Source: a candidate division KSB1 bacterium (GTDB lineage: Bacteria; Zhuqueibacterota; Zhuqueibacteria; Thermofontimicrobiales; Thermofontimicrobiaceae). From it: DNA of 64,000 nucleotides. The position numbers and the translations under genes are program-made. The stretch covers positions 178,255 through 242,254 of the forward strand of contig JAPDPQ010000002.1 in NCBI GenBank assembly GCA_034506395.1. The letters run 5' to 3'. The notes beneath the pieces were generated by a model, which made no database searches, had not been told where the DNA came from, and saw only the letters and a list, made by a program, of their open reading frames with translations. This document shows, piece by piece, positions 18,986 through 27,473 of this stretch; position 1 is the first letter of the stretch; every line of letters begins with the position of its first letter.

Positions 18986-20038
18986 CTACGATTTTCCTCC
19001 TCTTGTCGCATTGACCTTTTTCCAATGATCTTTCACTTCCCGCCAAGAACGCGGATGAACCAAAAGATACCGCTGCGTATAACAAGTGGTCCAACAGCCC
19101 GAGCAATGTCGATATTCCTGCAGTCGCTTTCGATAAGGTCGTTCCGAAAAAATTTTCTGTAAGCTTGACACAAAGATATTTCCAATTGGCGCGCCATGGC
19201 AAAGATGCACATCGCCATTTTCCATGATAGTGGTGCGCGTGGAAAGGATGGGCGAATCCACAAAAGCGCAAAGCTTCCGGTGCCGTCCCTCCACAAACGG
19301 ACCGATCCCTCGGATGAATGCGTCCAAATTCATGATATCTGGATTGCCTTCTAAGAATTTCAGCAGCTTTTCCAACCGTTTTCCTGGCTGAAGCTGTAAT
19401 GCGTCATCCTTTCGGGTGGTGGCCGTCAGGGTATGATAGAGGCCAATGGTGACCTTCCAATCCAATTCGCGAATGCGGCAAATTAGCTCAGGCACCTGTT
19501 CCAGATTTAAATTATTGAGCACGATATTGGCATAAAGCAGCGGACCCGATCCATTGCGATGCTCAGCCAGCCATTTCATGTGCTTCAATACCGTCGCCGC
19601 GTGGTCTTTCACACCCCGTAACGAATCCCCTAAGGCCCCAAGTCCATCCAATGAAGTCTGGATATTGATGCGATGGTCCAAGGCTAAGCGACCAATTTTA
19701 TAAATGATCTCGCTCTTATTGTAAAGTCCGGTCACCAAGGTGGTCGCGATCGAGAAGGTCTTCTTGGCGATCAACAAAATCTCAGCCAAATGGGGAACCA
19801 GGGTGGCCTCTCCTCCGGAAATAAAGCCAATATAAGCGCCGTAATCTCGCAGCCGCTGCGCAATGATTTGAAATTGCTCCAAAGTCATGCTCGGCGGCGT
19901 TGTCATTCGCTCATAAACACTGCATTGGCGACAGCGCTGGGTGCAGAGACGTGTTAAGCGAATCTCGGTGCTGGAATTGAGCGGCCGGCGATATAGGGCG
20001 CTGCGCATTCCTTTCATGATTGAATCAATCCAATTCAT
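18986..20038 (-). CDS. Radical SAM protein with C-terminal cysteine-rich segment
   Basis: 350-residue radical SAM enzyme. The 4Fe-4S cluster motif CxxxCxxC is at Cys32, Cys36 and Cys39 (CTQRCRQC), followed by a SAM-binding GGE segment (FISGGEATL). The C-terminal part carries more cysteines (LCHGAP, then CSGCWTTC), as in SPASM-type proteins that bind auxiliary clusters. The start codon overlaps the stop of the upstream glycosyltransferase in an ATGA, and the PilZ gene follows at once, so translation is coupled. No short peptide gene is visible next to it, so a lipid, sugar or protein substrate is as likely as a ribosomal peptide. Reaction unknown. Confidence 0.85.
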   Translation of the reverse strand: MNWIDSIMKGMRSALYRRPLNSSTEIRLTRLCTQRCRQCSVYERMTTPPSMTLEQFQIIAQRLRDYGAYIGFISGGEATLVPHLAEILLIAKKTFSIATTLVTGLYNKSEIIYKIGRLALDHRINIQTSLDGLGALGDSLRGVKDHAATVLKHMKWLAEHRNGSGPLLYANIVLNNLNLEQVPELICRIRELDWKVTIGLYHTLTATTRKDDALQLQPGKRLEKLLKFLEGNPDIMNLDAFIRGIGPFVEGRHRKLCAFVDSPILSTRTTIMENGDVHLCHGAPIGNIFVSSLQKIFSERPYRKRLQEYRHCSGCWTTCYTQRYLLVHPRSWREVKDHWKKVNATRGGKS

Positions 20039-21201
20039 GGTGCCACCCTAAACGTGGTCACTTCTTGAAAGTATCTTCGATCTTTCCAGATAAAATGTCC
20101 CAGAGTCCCGAAAATGCCAGTGAAAATAATGTATGGCATCTGCAAGATCACCCAAATTGGGAAATATTTCACCAGATCCAATCGGTGAAAGACCTTCGCT
20201 CCTCTTAAACTAATCAAAAATTCGATCGCAAATTTAGCTACCAGGCAGATCGAGGGAACGACAATCGAATGATAAGTTAAGGCATAAATCGGTGTGCCCA
20301 TCATCAAGATCGCGTTCATGAGAAAGACCGTCAGAATAAATGAGAAAAAAACTGGGTTCAATTTCAATTGATACGATCCATTGGACGCCCAGCGTTTGCG
20401 CTGATTCAGAAACGATCGGAGCGTCCTTTCCGCTTCAGTCCAGTTAAATGCTTTGGGATCGGGTGCAAACCGTATCTCCCAATTTGTGTATTTTCTGATC
20501 AATTGAAGCAATAACACATCATCCCCAGAAATGCGATTTTTGATCTTCTCAAAGCCACCAACTGCGTCAAACGCGGCTTTGCGATAGGCGATATTCTGTC
20601 CCGAAGCCGCCAAAGGGCAGCCCAGATTTAACGATCCCTGAGCTGCGGCCATGAGCGATAGAAAATCCAATGCCTGCAGCTTCTCAAACAACGAATAGCC
20701 ATGGTCGGCTGTCCCCAACTGAGAAAATCCCACAACCATTCCCACCGGCGCCACAAAATATGAGACCATGGTCTCCACCCACGTCGATTGAACGTGACAA
20801 TCGGCATCGGTCGACAGAATGATCTCACCACTGCTCTGGCGAATCCCTTGATTGAGCGCATTTTTTTTTGCGATAAGTCCAGTCTTACTATCAAGTGTTG
20901 CTTTAACGTGTTTAATATGGCAATGCGTTCGAGCAAATTGATCAATAATTTCCCCAGTTCGATCTTCCGACCCATCATTGACGATGATGATCTCCAATAA
21001 TTCCTTTGGATATGTTTGTTGAACCAGCTCCGATAGCAAGTTTCCAATATTTTTCTCCTCGTTGCGAGCGGCAACGACAACAGATACAGAAGGCTGATGA
21101 GAAGTCCGTTGCCGATTTGGAAAAAATAATCCAATCAAAAACACTGAGAGGATGAAAACATAAGCGATGGTTATTAGAATGAACAAAAAATTAAACAACA
21201 C
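20035..21201 (-). CDS. Membrane GT2 glycosyltransferase (paralogue C)
   Basis: Processive-type family 2 glycosyltransferase of 388 residues with an N-terminal membrane helix (1-25), a cytoplasmic catalytic domain (about 38-275) and C-terminal helices (about 285-340). Catalytic signatures are complete: VVVAARNEE, VNDGSEDRT, TDAD (131-134), GDD (226-228) and QRKRW (267-271, the QxxRW motif of synthase-like enzymes). It is one of three similar genes in the cluster and overlaps the downstream radical SAM gene by four bases. It likely transfers an activated sugar to a lipid or growing chain at the inner membrane. Sugar donor and acceptor cannot be read from sequence. Confidence 0.88.
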   Translation of the reverse strand: MLFNFLFILITIAYVFILSVFLIGLFFPNRQRTSHQPSVSVVVAARNEEKNIGNLLSELVQQTYPKELLEIIIVNDGSEDRTGEIIDQFARTHCHIKHVKATLDSKTGLIAKKNALNQGIRQSSGEIILSTDADCHVQSTWVETMVSYFVAPVGMVVGFSQLGTADHGYSLFEKLQALDFLSLMAAAQGSLNLGCPLAASGQNIAYRKAAFDAVGGFEKIKNRISGDDVLLLQLIRKYTNWEIRFAPDPKAFNWTEAERTLRSFLNQRKRWASNGSYQLKLNPVFFSFILTVFLMNAILMMGTPIYALTYHSIVVPSICLVAKFAIEFLISLRGAKVFHRLDLVKYFPIWVILQMPYIIFTGIFGTLGHFIWKDRRYFQEVTTFRVAP

Positions 21202-21374
21202 GCTCTCCTTACAATGTGACGTAGATCATAAAAATTGTTTCTCAACGCAGCGGAGCTATTCAAGGATGTTAAAAATCAGACAACCTTTTTCCTCGAATTG
21301 ATCTGATGATCGCAACAGATGTCTTAATTTGCCTACGACTTCAGAATTGAGACCAGGCCAGAGATATTTTCTTT

Positions 21375-22553
21375 TCATTGATCTTTATCATCTGATCCTG
21401 AACAATTGAAAGATCGGTCAGTTGTGGCCTTGAAACGCTCCTCTTTCCAGCTAAATTTGCCGAGCTGTCCCCAAAGCCCGAAAATGACCACATAAGGGAT
21501 GTGAAGTATCATCGCCAGGGGGAAAATAGTCAATGCCCGTCGATCATCCAAAATGGCAGCGAATCGATATATTAATTGGAATTCTGCCAGGCTTTTGGCT
21601 AACCAGCAGACGAACGGCAGCCAGAGAAAGTTGGAATAGAAGCAGCTCACCGGCAGCCACGCAAGCAGGCAGAGATTCAATAGATAAATCGAAATGAGCA
21701 GCGCTTTCAATTGCAGCGAGTAATGACGGCCTTTTGATGCATGGCGAATGCGTTGATTGGCGAACTGACGCCATCCCTGGGGTGGTCGCGTGATCACGGT
21801 GGTCGTCCTGTCGATGGAGTATCGTACGGACCAGTTGGTCTGCCGCGTCACCAGATGCAAAAACAGGTCGTCGTCCCCCGAGACCAAATGTTGAATTTGC
21901 TTAAACCCCGCAACGGAATTGAAGGTTTCTTTTCGATATCCCAGGTTGCGCCCATTGCAGGTGAGCGGTTTGTTGAGGCCAAAGCTCCCCGCAGCGACTG
22001 CAGCCAGCGATAATGAATCCAATTTGAGCAACTGCGAAAAGAGCGTATTGCGATCGCGAGGCTCGATGGGCGAAAAGCCAGCCACCAAGCCGACCTCTGG
22101 CTCAAAATAGCGGACCATCCCCTCGATCCAGCCAGAATGAGGGGCGCAGTCGGCGTCAGTCGTCAGGATGATTTCCCCTCGTGCGGCGCGAATTCCCAAT
22201 TCCAAGGCATGTTTTTTAGGTGAAATGCCCGTCGGCAGTTCCCTCACCTCGATCAATTTTATCTGGCTGTTCTCTTGCATAAATTCTCTCACAATCTCCG
22301 CCGTCCGGTCATTCGATCGATCATTGATGACAATGATCTCGTAACAATCCGATGAATAAGATTGATTCACCAAGCTGGAGAGACAGGCACCAATCGTGGC
22401 TTGTTCATTTCGAGCAGCCACGACGACCGATACCTGAAATTTTTGTTCATTTTGCCCAGTTTTGAGAAAGAACAACCCCCGAGAGAGCTGCCATAACAAG
22501 AAACAGTACCCCAATGTCAGTAAAATTGTTAAAGTAGATAAAGCGATTAGCAT
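21375..22553 (-). CDS. Membrane GT2 glycosyltransferase (paralogue B, QxxRH variant)
   Basis: 392-residue family 2 glycosyltransferase with an N-terminal membrane helix, catalytic domain (about 38-275) and C-terminal helices. Motifs: VVVAARNEQ, INDRSNDRT, TDAD (132-135), SGDDD (225-229) and QRIRH (267-271), where the usual tryptophan of QxxRW is histidine. This change near the acceptor/processivity site is not seen in the two sister enzymes and may alter chain elongation. There are 173 bases to the next gene downstream and 291 to the deacetylase gene upstream, so this gene may have its own promoter. Acceptor unknown. Confidence 0.87.
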   Translation of the reverse strand: MLIALSTLTILLTLGYCFLLWQLSRGLFFLKTGQNEQKFQVSVVVAARNEQATIGACLSSLVNQSYSSDCYEIIVINDRSNDRTAEIVREFMQENSQIKLIEVRELPTGISPKKHALELGIRAARGEIILTTDADCAPHSGWIEGMVRYFEPEVGLVAGFSPIEPRDRNTLFSQLLKLDSLSLAAVAAGSFGLNKPLTCNGRNLGYRKETFNSVAGFKQIQHLVSGDDDLFLHLVTRQTNWSVRYSIDRTTTVITRPPQGWRQFANQRIRHASKGRHYSLQLKALLISIYLLNLCLLAWLPVSCFYSNFLWLPFVCWLAKSLAEFQLIYRFAAILDDRRALTIFPLAMILHIPYVVIFGLWGQLGKFSWKEERFKATTDRSFNCSGSDDKDQ

Positions 22554-22844
22554 GGATGATCTTAGCTGCGAGTCTGTGATGAGAGGGGTATCAATCGAGT
22601 ATTTTTAATGCGCTATTTTAGCATCGACAATCGTTTTAATCGAAGAAAGAGCTCTTGGGTCCACCAGGTTTCTCTATAAATTCCGTTACGGATATATCTT
22701 GCTTCTGCAGCGCGAATGTGAGCCGCCCATTCGCTGCCGTATCTTTACTTCTTATGTTCTGAAGATCCCAGCGCCCGCTATTCATCTTCTGATGATTAAA
22801 ATATGCAAAAAAAAGATAAATGTCAACAGCTTTATTTAGTAATT

Positions 22845-23480
22845 TTATTTAGTAATCAAGCCAAATTTTAGGCCCTTCTTTTTGACATGTTGGATCATTG
22901 AACTCAATATCCGAACGGTACGATAACTATTTAGGTGACCATCATGAAGCAGGATAATATCACCTTCGGTCACTTTTTGATGCGCGAGGCTAATTATAAA
23001 GCGATCTGATAATTTGATATCAAAATCATAGAGCATCAAACTCCAGAGTACCATCTTGAGTCTCAGCTTAGTGCACATATTCAGCAATCGGGGAGAAAAT
23101 ATGCCGAAAGGAGGTCGGAAAAATTGGACTTGTTCACCGATCACTGCCTCGACTGCTGATTTGCTGCGTCCTAATTGTTGAGACAAATAGTCGATCGATT
23201 GATGAAATAACCGCTCGTGCTGAAAACCATGGATCCCAATTTGATGGCCTTGCTGATGGATCTGCTTCACCAAATCGGGATGTTGAATGGTTTTATATCC
23301 CAGAACAAAAAATATGGCAGGTACTTGCTCCTGATTCAGAATATCCAAAATAGCAGGCGTGTGAATCGGATGCGGTCCATCATCGAAACTGAGGTAAACC
23401 TGATGTTGCAGTTCAGCCCCTCTCCAGATGATCTGAGGAAACAATTTGAAAAACAGCATTGGTTGTCTAAAAAACCTCAT
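22845..23480 (-). CDS. NodB-type polysaccharide deacetylase
   Basis: 211-residue member of carbohydrate esterase family 4, which removes N- or O-acetyl groups from sugars with a metal ion. The start at 23480 is chosen because its ATGA overlaps the stop of the upstream glycosyltransferase; an ATG four codons earlier lacks a binding site. Motifs: SFDDGP (31-36, catalytic and metal Asp), HGFQH (84-88, metal histidines, with Gly where Ser/Thr is usual), RPPFG (122-126) and LLHDGH (177-182). All catalytic residues appear present. There is no signal peptide, so a cytoplasmic or membrane-face glycolipid intermediate is a likely substrate. It probably works on the product of the adjacent glycosyltransferase. 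Confidence 0.88.
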   Translation of the reverse strand: MRFFRQPMLFFKLFPQIIWRGAELQHQVYLSFDDGPHPIHTPAILDILNQEQVPAIFFVLGYKTIQHPDLVKQIHQQGHQIGIHGFQHERLFHQSIDYLSQQLGRSKSAVEAVIGEQVQFFRPPFGIFSPRLLNMCTKLRLKMVLWSLMLYDFDIKLSDRFIISLAHQKVTEGDIILLHDGHLNSYRTVRILSSMIQHVKKKGLKFGLITK

Positions 23481-24598
23481 CGGCCCTTCCATTCGAATTT
23501 GTTAAACAAGCCAGCCACCCCAACATAAAGGATGTAAGGGATCTGAGCCACTTCAGCTAAGAGAAAATATTTTCTCAGGTCCTTTCTTCCCACAAATTCT
23601 GTGCTTTTCATGATCAAAATCAGATCGACTCCCAGTTTTACGATCAAGGGGACGATCGGGAAGAAGGACGAAATGGCGAATGCCACGGGAATTGAGATAA
23701 AAAGCCACAGATATAGCAAATAGGTGGCAATGAGGAATAGGATCAGCGAGGGTTTCTGATAGACAAGGCTTTTGGACGCCCATCGGGTGCGCTGTTGAAT
23801 AAACTCGCTGAGAGAGTTTATTGGCCATGTAAAAACGAACGAGCCATAAGATAGACAAGCCCTGATGGTCCAATGGGTCATTCGGTCAATTTTTTGAAGC
23901 AATAGATCGTCATCGCCGCTGAGGATGTGGATTTGCCCATCATAGCCCCCGACCTGCTCAAATGTGACGCGACGCATCGCTAAGCTGGCACCATTGGCGA
24001 TGATGGGATCGCCTGCGCCGAGGCTGCCAAGCCCTGCCATGGTTAATCCGACCAATTCGAGCGACTGAAGCTTATGAAACAGATTTTGCTCCGAGCGTTT
24101 CGCAATGCCCACATAGCCGATGACCATACCGACATCTTCGTTAAAATGGCTAATCATTTGGGAGACCCATTGCGGCTCTGCCCAGCAATCGGCATCTGTA
24201 GTAAGAATTAGCTCGCCAGTTGAAGCCTCAATCCCCACTTGTAAAGCCCGTTTCTTCGGCGATATGCCCACTGGAGAAGGCCCCATTTTGATCATTCGAA
24301 TAGACGGGTACAAATTGCTGAAGGATTCGACTACTTGGTCAGTTCGATCCGATGAATCATCATCGATCACGATGATCTCTATGAGGTCTTGTGGATAGTC
24401 CTGAGCGAGCAATGACGCTAAACACACCCCAATGGTTCGTTCCTCATTTCGTGCTGGAATAATGATGCTGACAGAATAACGTTTGGGATTCCTCCGTGAC
24501 GCCAACTGAGATAATCCCCAATAACAACTGAGGATTTTGCTGGAATAAATCAGTAGCAAAAAGATCAAAAATAAAAAGGCGAAAAAAGACAACATCAC
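23477..24598 (-). CDS. Membrane GT2 glycosyltransferase (paralogue A)
   Basis: 373-residue family 2 glycosyltransferase: N-terminal membrane helix (1-22), catalytic domain (about 40-277) and three C-terminal hydrophobic segments. Motifs: SIIIPARNEE, IDDDSSDRT, TDAD (134-137), SGDDD (227-231) and QRTRW (269-273). Strongly similar in layout to the two paralogues downstream. It is followed by the deacetylase with a four-base overlap and preceded by the LPG-synthase-like membrane protein 50 bases upstream, so these are probably one transcript. Product not assignable. Confidence 0.88.
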   Translation of the reverse strand: MMLSFFAFLFLIFLLLIYSSKILSCYWGLSQLASRRNPKRYSVSIIIPARNEERTIGVCLASLLAQDYPQDLIEIIVIDDDSSDRTDQVVESFSNLYPSIRMIKMGPSPVGISPKKRALQVGIEASTGELILTTDADCWAEPQWVSQMISHFNEDVGMVIGYVGIAKRSEQNLFHKLQSLELVGLTMAGLGSLGAGDPIIANGASLAMRRVTFEQVGGYDGQIHILSGDDDLLLQKIDRMTHWTIRACLSYGSFVFTWPINSLSEFIQQRTRWASKSLVYQKPSLILFLIATYLLYLWLFISIPVAFAISSFFPIVPLIVKLGVDLILIMKSTEFVGRKDLRKYFLLAEVAQIPYILYVGVAGLFNKFEWKGR

Positions 24599-24648
24599 TC
24601 CATCATTCCATCATTCTGTTTTAGGATCATTTCAATCATCTCAAAAAT

Positions 24649-25701
24649 CTAATTGGACGTGGGAACTGGGTTGTGATTATTGTTCCGAAACATCAAACGG
24701 TATTTCAGCACTAGGATCAAGCCCAACAAGCTGGGGATGAGCAAATTGATCATGAATAAAAGGATTGAAGCATTGAAAGCGGCAAAATCGTGGACACCCA
24801 CTTTGCCCAAGAAAAAGATGGCGGCGCTTTCCCGGATGCCAAGATCGCCCAATGAAATGGGGAGCAGCGATTTGACGAGCATTGTTGCTGCAATGGCCCA
24901 AAATGTTGGCAACAACGGGGCGCGTTCAAAAGAGCAAACGAGAATATAGAATTGTAAGAAAAAGATGAAGTAGAATGCAACGGTCATCAATAGTAAATGA
25001 AAAGCCTGGCGTCGGTGGAAATTATCCAGACTGCCCATAAGTAGTTTCATTTTGTCCCGAAAAGGGAGAATGATGTTGAGACTATAAAGAAAACCCCGAA
25101 TGACTTCTGGATGGAACATGACATAATAGATGACGATCAATGTGATGAGAGTGAACACAACAATTGGTGCTAATGTATACAAATAAAGTTGATGGCTCAC
25201 GAAAAGCAATAATCCCAGCGCGCCCCAAAAGAATACCACGCCCAATGAGAACATTTTATCGATGAAAGTGATGCCGAGCAGGCTAACCCAGGAGCAATCT
25301 TTGATAAAGAAAGCGCGACCGAACTCGCCCACACGTCCCGGAGTGACAAAACCGAATGTAAACCCTGCCAACAATGATTGGAATATCTCGCGATTGGAGA
25401 CCGGCGGTTTCAGCAACCGGACAAGGTAACGCCATTTGAGAAATTGAAAATAGATGTTGGGCAACAGCAAAATTAGCGCCGCAAAGATGCAGAACAACCG
25501 GGCTGATCGAAAAGCTGTTGATATATCCTGCACCGATACCCGTTTCAGCAGCATGATCATGACCAGCACTGCAATGCTAATTTTAGCCAGGTAAATAACG
25601 ACCCGTTTAGAGATAGATTTTTTGATGCGCGGTGCAGTTCTCGCAGATATCGAGAGAGGACTGTCGCTGAAGAATGGCGGCTCGGAATTGGTGTGATGCA
25701 T
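24649..25701 (-). CDS. LPG synthase transmembrane-type (UPF0104) membrane protein
   Basis: Integral membrane protein with about eight hydrophobic segments, matching the transmembrane half of lysylphosphatidylglycerol synthase (PF03706 type), without the aminoacyl-transferase half. The hallmark GFVTPGRVGEFGRAFF lies at about residues 117-132. Such proteins are seen beside glycosyltransferases and are thought to move or modify lipids. The start is uncertain: ATG 25701 (GGAAA upstream) gives 350 residues and overlaps the radical SAM gene by 95 bases; ATG 25728 is an alternative; starting after the neighbour's stop would leave only a late ATG inside the first helix. In this cluster it may flip the glycolipid made by the GT2 enzymes (inference). 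Confidence 0.78.
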   Translation of the reverse strand: MHHTNSEPPFFSDSPLSISARTAPRIKKSISKRVVIYLAKISIAVLVMIMLLKRVSVQDISTAFRSARLFCIFAALILLLPNIYFQFLKWRYLVRLLKPPVSNREIFQSLLAGFTFGFVTPGRVGEFGRAFFIKDCSWVSLLGITFIDKMFSLGVVFFWGALGLLLFVSHQLYLYTLAPIVVFTLITLIVIYYVMFHPEVIRGFLYSLNIILPFRDKMKLLMGSLDNFHRRQAFHLLLMTVAFYFIFFLQFYILVCSFERAPLLPTFWAIAATMLVKSLLPISLGDLGIRESAAIFFLGKVGVHDFAAFNASILLFMINLLIPSLLGLILVLKYRLMFRNNNHNPVPTSN

Positions 25702-26626
25702 TGGATTTCCAGATTGATTCGAATTCATTGTCCAAACGAACCTGTCCGTAATCATGGTGAGCATTTTTATCGAAACAGCAAGGGACCAGCCGACCATCAG
25801 ACAACAGGACGGCGCTATACCATAGCCGAAAACATTTCCCATTCAATGATTTTTTCGCACCATTTGTTCCCGCTTGCCCCTGATACCGGCGAAAGGCTGG
25901 CTCTTCTGGCAAAAATTGTTCTGCGGACTCGTGCTCTTCGATCTGAAGCGTCTTGAACAGCAAGCGATCCACTTTCAATTTAGCGGCCAATCGGCGCATC
26001 GCTGGCATTTGATGCTCATTGTGCTTTGTCACCAGACATTGTAGTAGCACCTTGGGCGCCTTGCGATGAAGCTGGGTCCTGACATGAATCAGTTGGGTGA
26101 TCCCGGCGATGACCCGCTGAAAATCGCCGTTTTGACGATAAGCGGAATAAGAAGCGGGATCACTGCCATCCACTGAGACGATGATGACATCCAAACCGCT
26201 CTGAACCAGTTCTATCAGCGTCGCCTCATCGGATAGAAAGTGGCCGTTGGTGCTGGTGGATACATAGATGCCGCGCTGCTTAGCGAGTCGAATCAGCTCC
26301 AGGAACTGGGGATGAAAAAACGGCTCGCCCTGATTATATAGCAACAGATACCACAGCCGATCGCCAATCTGATCCAGCACTTTTTTATACAGATTGATGT
26401 CCAACACCTTGCGCTGGCGAGTGATTCTGCTCAAGCCAACCAGGCACTGGGGGCAACGCAAATTGCACAGCGCGGTAGGTTCGACCACCAGCACCGCAGG
26501 GATCCCCCAGACGCGGCTTTTCCGCATGATCGAGGAAATACCAAGGCCCATCAAAAGCTTCAAAAAATTCGCGATCCGGGGTGGAGATGCGCTCCGAAAA
26601 ACTTGTCCCCACCAAATCTCATTCAT
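25607..26626 (-). CDS. Radical SAM/SPASM-like protein
   Basis: 339-residue radical SAM enzyme. The ATG at 26626 is chosen because it overlaps the methyltransferase stop as ATGA and is preceded by GGAAGGA at five bases. The 4Fe-4S motif is Cys54, Cys58, Cys61 (CNLRCPQC), followed by YNQGEPFFHP, typical of the SPASM subfamily. The C-terminus has LVPCCFDKNAHHDYG and CENCTAHQ, matching an auxiliary-cluster region. It resembles MoaA-like maturases in general layout. It is co-transcribed with a methyltransferase upstream and the LPG-synthase-like gene downstream. Substrate unknown; no precursor peptide is visible nearby. Confidence 0.87.
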   Translation of the reverse strand: MNEIWWGQVFRSASPPRIANFLKLLMGLGISSIMRKSRVWGIPAVLVVEPTALCNLRCPQCLVGLSRITRQRKVLDINLYKKVLDQIGDRLWYLLLYNQGEPFFHPQFLELIRLAKQRGIYVSTSTNGHFLSDEATLIELVQSGLDVIIVSVDGSDPASYSAYRQNGDFQRVIAGITQLIHVRTQLHRKAPKVLLQCLVTKHNEHQMPAMRRLAAKLKVDRLLFKTLQIEEHESAEQFLPEEPAFRRYQGQAGTNGAKKSLNGKCFRLWYSAVLLSDGRLVPCCFDKNAHHDYGQVRLDNEFESIWKSNASHQFRAAILQRQSSLDICENCTAHQKIYL

Positions 26627-27402
26627 TTTTTCCTTCCAATGATATACCACGTGGGATTTATCAGCCGATTGAACAACCCGTATCGATCATTCACCATGCG
26701 GAAAATCCATAACTCCAAATGGTGCTGTTTCAACCAGCCAATGATGGCCAAGTGGAGTGGATGAGACACCACCGAATCTGGCGATTGAAAGAGTCGTTGA
26801 GCAACAAATGTGTTAACGAAACTCAATTCGAACCCGTGCTGTTCAAAAAGATTTTTTAGCTGCCCAATGGAAAGCAAAGCTGGCCAATCGTTTCGCGGTC
26901 TTAGGTCCCTGTGAAATACACGTTGAACGAAAAACGCCACCAGAGGTCGAGACAATAGCGCCACTCCAGGCAACGACCAATGAGGGTCTAAGAAAAAATT
27001 CAATGGCGAACATCGATTCGGCGTTGAAACATAGAGCAATCCTTTGCGAGAAAGAATTTGGCTCAGCTTTGCAAAAAGCGAATCTGCATCAGGCACATGT
27101 TCCAGAACATCCTGCAGCACGATCAGGTCATAGGTGGCCTTAAGCCATTTATCATCGTTTGCAAGACAAAATTGGATCTCAGTCTGTTTGAACAACGGTT
27201 GAAGATTTGGATCGATATCCACTGCAGTGACAAGAGCACCGAGTTGGGCCAGCAGCCGAGCCAGGCTACCCTGCCCGCAGCCGTAATCCAATGCCCGAAT
27301 TCCAGCCAGAGGGATGAACTGTCGCAAAAGGTCGACCACCAGCTCGGCTCGCTGTTCAGCAAATTTATGATAATTGTCCCAGGTTTGATGATGCAGCGGC
27401 AT
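26623..27402 (-). CDS. Class I SAM-dependent methyltransferase
   Basis: 259-residue methyltransferase of the UbiE/Methyltransf_11 type. Motif I is ALDYGCGQG (37-45), the acidic loop VDIDP (61-65) would bind the SAM ribose, and LQDVLEHVPD is the motif IV region. The C-terminal part is large and basic, as in enzymes acting on quinones, sugars or lipid heads. It overlaps the radical SAM gene by four bases, heading the glycoconjugate cluster; recC lies only 71 bases upstream on the same strand and might be read into it. Substrate not assignable. Confidence 0.87.
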   Translation of the reverse strand: MPLHHQTWDNYHKFAEQRAELVVDLLRQFIPLAGIRALDYGCGQGSLARLLAQLGALVTAVDIDPNLQPLFKQTEIQFCLANDDKWLKATYDLIVLQDVLEHVPDADSLFAKLSQILSRKGLLYVSTPNRCSPLNFFLDPHWSLPGVALLSRPLVAFFVQRVFHRDLRPRNDWPALLSIGQLKNLFEQHGFELSFVNTFVAQRLFQSPDSVVSHPLHLAIIGWLKQHHLELWIFRMVNDRYGLFNRLINPTWYIIGRKK

Positions 27403-27473
27403 AAGAAATGGCTCTTCAGCTCGTTCATCTGGAGTCTAATCATTCAATTAAAAGCATTCTTTTTATGCAGTGC

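Noticed and set aside
18984-19271. N-terminal extension of the PilZ gene into the radical SAM gene
   Set aside because: The extension is out of frame with a well-supported radical SAM gene, is rich in His/Trp/Ser, and a GTG with GAGGAGG lies right after that gene's stop.
20628-21134. 168-codon frame inside the GT2 gene, same strand, other frame
   Set aside because: Fully contained in a gene with intact GT2 motifs; composition is Trp/Arg/Ser-rich as expected for a shifted frame.
25702-25842. Longer N-terminus for the LPG-synthase-like protein
   Set aside because: It would overlap the radical SAM coding region by over 200 bases and adds Cys/Met-rich sequence not expected in the family.
18986-26626. 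A RiPP-type cluster around the two radical SAM genes
   Set aside because: No short peptide gene, leader-binding domain or peptide exporter was found; the other genes are glycan-related.
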